From the NCBI GenBank assembly GCA_045578245.1, contig JAZNJX010000108.1:1-14368 (forward strand): DNA of 14,368 nucleotides, read 5' to 3'. Under the pieces are notes generated by a model. It had not been told where the DNA came from. It saw only the letters and a program-made list of their open reading frames with translations, and did no database searches. The stretch's first letter is position 1; each line of letters begins with the position of its first letter. Positions 12,533-14,368 of the stretch are shown one piece after another. The stretch comes from Fimenecus sp045578245. Lineage in GTDB: Bacteria > Bacillota > Clostridia > Oscillospirales > Acutalibacteraceae. Position numbers and translations under genes: made by a program.

Positions 12533-14368
12533 TTATTTCTTTGCAGATTTTTTAGCTCGAAGCATTGCTGCATATGCTTTCTTTTCTGCTTCAACACGTT
12601 CTGCTTCTATACGAGCATCTTCCATAGCCTGTTCGTGTCTTACTTTTGCTTCTTCATAAAGGCTTTCGATTTCTTCAAGTTTTGTATAGTTTTCAGCTTG
12701 AATCAAAAGCTTCTGTGCTTTAATTACAGGACGAGCAGCACGGGTATAAAGTGAGTTTTCAGTTGTTGCATTTTTGATTTCTTTTTCAACAATGCTACGT
12801 TCTTTTTTGAGTTCTTTGATTTCTGCTTTATAACGGGCGACAGCATCTTTATCTTTAATGTCTTTTGCGTTGTAAAGATTATTGTATGCATCCTCAATTT
12901 TTGCAGAAATTTCATCTTCACGATTGAAGAGCTTATCAAAGATACTTGAATCAAATTCTACGATGTTGTTATCGAAATTCTTCCTTGCAACCTTTTGAGC
13001 ATCAACAAAGTCTTTTGCAACGGAAATAGCATTCTTTCGGAATTCTTTCTCTTCTACTGTACTCTTTGGTAAAGCCTTTGCATCCACGAGTTCACTACGA
13101 TTATAGTTATAAATTGCATCATAACCTAAAGAGGCAGTTGCTTTTGCTTGTTCAAGCTGAATTTGACCAAAGGTTGTATTGAAACGGTTCATTTCATCAA
13201 GAACAATCTTTGAAATTTCAATATCAACATTATACTGCTTTGCATCATTGTATTGTTTCTTTGCAACTTTCTTTTCTGCTTTATCTTTTGCTTGCTTTAC
13301 ATGGAGTTTGTACTCTGCAAGGTCTTTTTGTTGTGCATTTTCAAGTGCCTTTGCATTTTTGATAATCTCAATAGTTTCAACAAGGTCACTGTCTTTAAGA
13401 ATACCGTTACCATAGTCCTCAAATAATGCACGAATTTTAAGAACCTTAATAATACCTTGTTGCTTAACCTCTGTAAGGTCATAGAAGAAATAAGGAATGA
13501 CATTCATTGCTGCACCAACAACAGATGCTGCGATTAAAACACCGAAAATAGCTATAAATGTTTCTTTGTGATAAAGAACATTGTAAACATTAGTTGGGTC
13601 ATCAAGAGGACCTTCCTGTGCAATAATCAAAGGTAACAATTCCTGAAGTTTTTCTTCATTAAATCCTACTTTTTCATAAATAGCAGGAAGAACAGAACTT
13701 GTTGCCATTGTAACAACACTACCGATAAGACCAACAGCAGCAAACATGCCGTCAATTCTCTCGCCTGAAACATACTGTTGATAGTCACGAATATCGCCGT
13801 TAATACTTGGTGAAAGAATATGTCCGAAAGCACCGACAAGAGCATTCATCCAAAGGCAGATAAGAACAAGCCAAATCATAATGCTCATATCTGCATATTT
13901 TACGATTGGATAAATAGCACCAATGAAGACAATATTCAATGCATTTATGAGAAGGAGAGTTTTTCCTTTGCCTATTTTCTTAATTGAAAGTGGCGCTAAA
14001 AGCATACCCCAAAGAGATGCGTTTCCGTAAATGGTAGTGATGAATGCGTATTGACCTGCAGTACAAGCGTGTTGGTAAGAGTAAAGCCAGTTGAGAATAT
14101 TGAAACAAGCACCCTCAAGGAAACCTAGCCAACCTGCAAGTGATGTAATCCAGAAATACTTATTCTTTGTAACCTCACGGAGAGCATCCATAAACTTAAT
14201 CTGAACAACGTGAGTTTTTGCCTGAATGATTTTTTCATGAGTGTTTGCATAAACAATGATGCTGAGGAAAAGACCCAAAATAAGAATTGGTACCCAGATG
14301 TATCTGTAAATTCTGATGTCATTAAGGTTTCCGGTACCTATAAAGTTCTTTGCAAAGAGTGGAATGAT
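12533..14368 (-). CDS. GPH-type MFS sugar:cation symporter with long coiled-coil tail (5' end outside window)
   Basis: The frame stays open to the window edge, so 611 C-terminal residues are visible and the start is missing. The membrane part has at least five or six hydrophobic helices and motifs of the glycoside-pentoside-hexuronide symporters: SPSINGDIRDYQQYVSGERIDG-like text after the central loop (13720-13820) and IPYFFYDLTEVKQQGIIKVL (about 13440-13500) where the family normally ends. Beyond it, about 300 residues continue to AMLRAKKSAKK, rich in Lys, Glu, Ala and Gln with heptad-like spacing, predicted to be long cytoplasmic coiled coil. Family members are usually about 450-500 residues, so this tail is extra. 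Position next to GH18 and GH29 genes suggests import of a GlcNAc- or fucose-containing oligosaccharide, which is inferred. Confidence 0.85.
   Translation of the reverse strand: MIPLFAKNFIGTGNLNDIRIYRYIWVPILILGLFLSIIVYANTHEKIIQAKTHVVQIKFMDALREVTKNKYFWITSLAGWLGFLEGACFNILNWLYSYQHACTAGQYAFITTIYGNASLWGMLLAPLSIKKIGKGKTLLLINALNIVFIGAIYPIVKYADMSIMIWLVLICLWMNALVGAFGHILSPSINGDIRDYQQYVSGERIDGMFAAVGLIGSVVTMATSSVLPAIYEKVGFNEEKLQELLPLIIAQEGPLDDPTNVYNVLYHKETFIAIFGVLIAASVVGAAMNVIPYFFYDLTEVKQQGIIKVLKIRALFEDYGNGILKDSDLVETIEIIKNAKALENAQQKDLAEYKLHVKQAKDKAEKKVAKKQYNDAKQYNVDIEISKIVLDEMNRFNTTFGQIQLEQAKATASLGYDAIYNYNRSELVDAKALPKSTVEEKEFRKNAISVAKDFVDAQKVARKNFDNNIVEFDSSIFDKLFNREDEISAKIEDAYNNLYNAKDIKDKDAVARYKAEIKELKKERSIVEKEIKNATTENSLYTRAARPVIKAQKLLIQAENYTKLEEIESLYEEAKVRHEQAMEDARIEAERVEAEKKAYAAMLRAKKSAKK

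Noticed and set aside
12533..12597. Extension of the GH18 remnant frame upstream into the transporter's 3' end as a true gene start
   Set aside because: No ribosome binding site, and the added residues come from an out-of-frame reading of the transporter gene.
1..14368. CRISPR array, toxin-antitoxin pair or phage defence island
   Set aside because: No regularly spaced repeats, no Cas, nuclease, or toxin-like gene pair; the small overlapping pair at 1602-2445 includes a membrane protein with an ectodomain and lacks toxin features.

Overview
The window looks like chromosomal DNA of a low-GC, gut-type anaerobic Firmicute, most likely a clostridial (Oscillospiraceae/Ruminococcaceae-like) species. 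The basis is A+T-rich codon use, AGGAGG-type ribosome binding sites, U-tract terminators, a Gram-positive lipoprotein signal, Firmicutes-length CstA, and glycan-use genes. No rRNA, tRNA, CRISPR array, integrase or transposase gene is visible.

Region 1 (about 99-8827, plus strand) is a seven-gene co-directional block. A strong sigma-A-type promoter and a near-perfect 22-bp palindrome precede a regulator with two DNA-binding domains (N-terminal excisionase/MerR-like HTH, C-terminal LuxR HTH). A hairpin with a U-tract (terminator or attenuator) follows. Six tightly spaced genes come next: a small Cys-rich protein, a single-pass membrane protein overlapping it by 14 nt, a lipoprotein metallo-beta-lactamase-fold alkyl sulfatase, a CstA-family transporter, a secreted coiled-coil protein, and a secreted 5'-nucleotidase. 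The last two end in the same 38-residue Cys/His/Trp/Phe module, about 50% identical without gaps. I infer a cell-surface scavenging operon: sulfate-ester and nucleotide hydrolysis outside the membrane, with uptake of a small organic product by the CstA protein. The substrate is unknown. The shared C-terminal module is the best candidate for something undescribed.

Region 2 (8828-9277) has no convincing gene. It holds a series of hairpins and what looks like a degenerate dispersed repeat. One hairpin terminator here (9149-9199) shares 29 identical bases with the very start of the window (11-39), so two copies bracket region 1.

Region 3 (9278-14368, minus strand) is a glycan-use cluster read right to left: a GPH-type MFS sugar symporter (its N-terminus lies outside the window) with an unusual tail of about 300 residues predicted to be coiled coil; a decayed GH18 gene; an intact GH18 protein with its own promoter and an altered DxxDxDxE motif; and a cytoplasmic-looking GH29 alpha-L-fucosidase. 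The likely scheme is import of a fucosylated or GlcNAc-containing oligosaccharide followed by hydrolysis at or inside the membrane.
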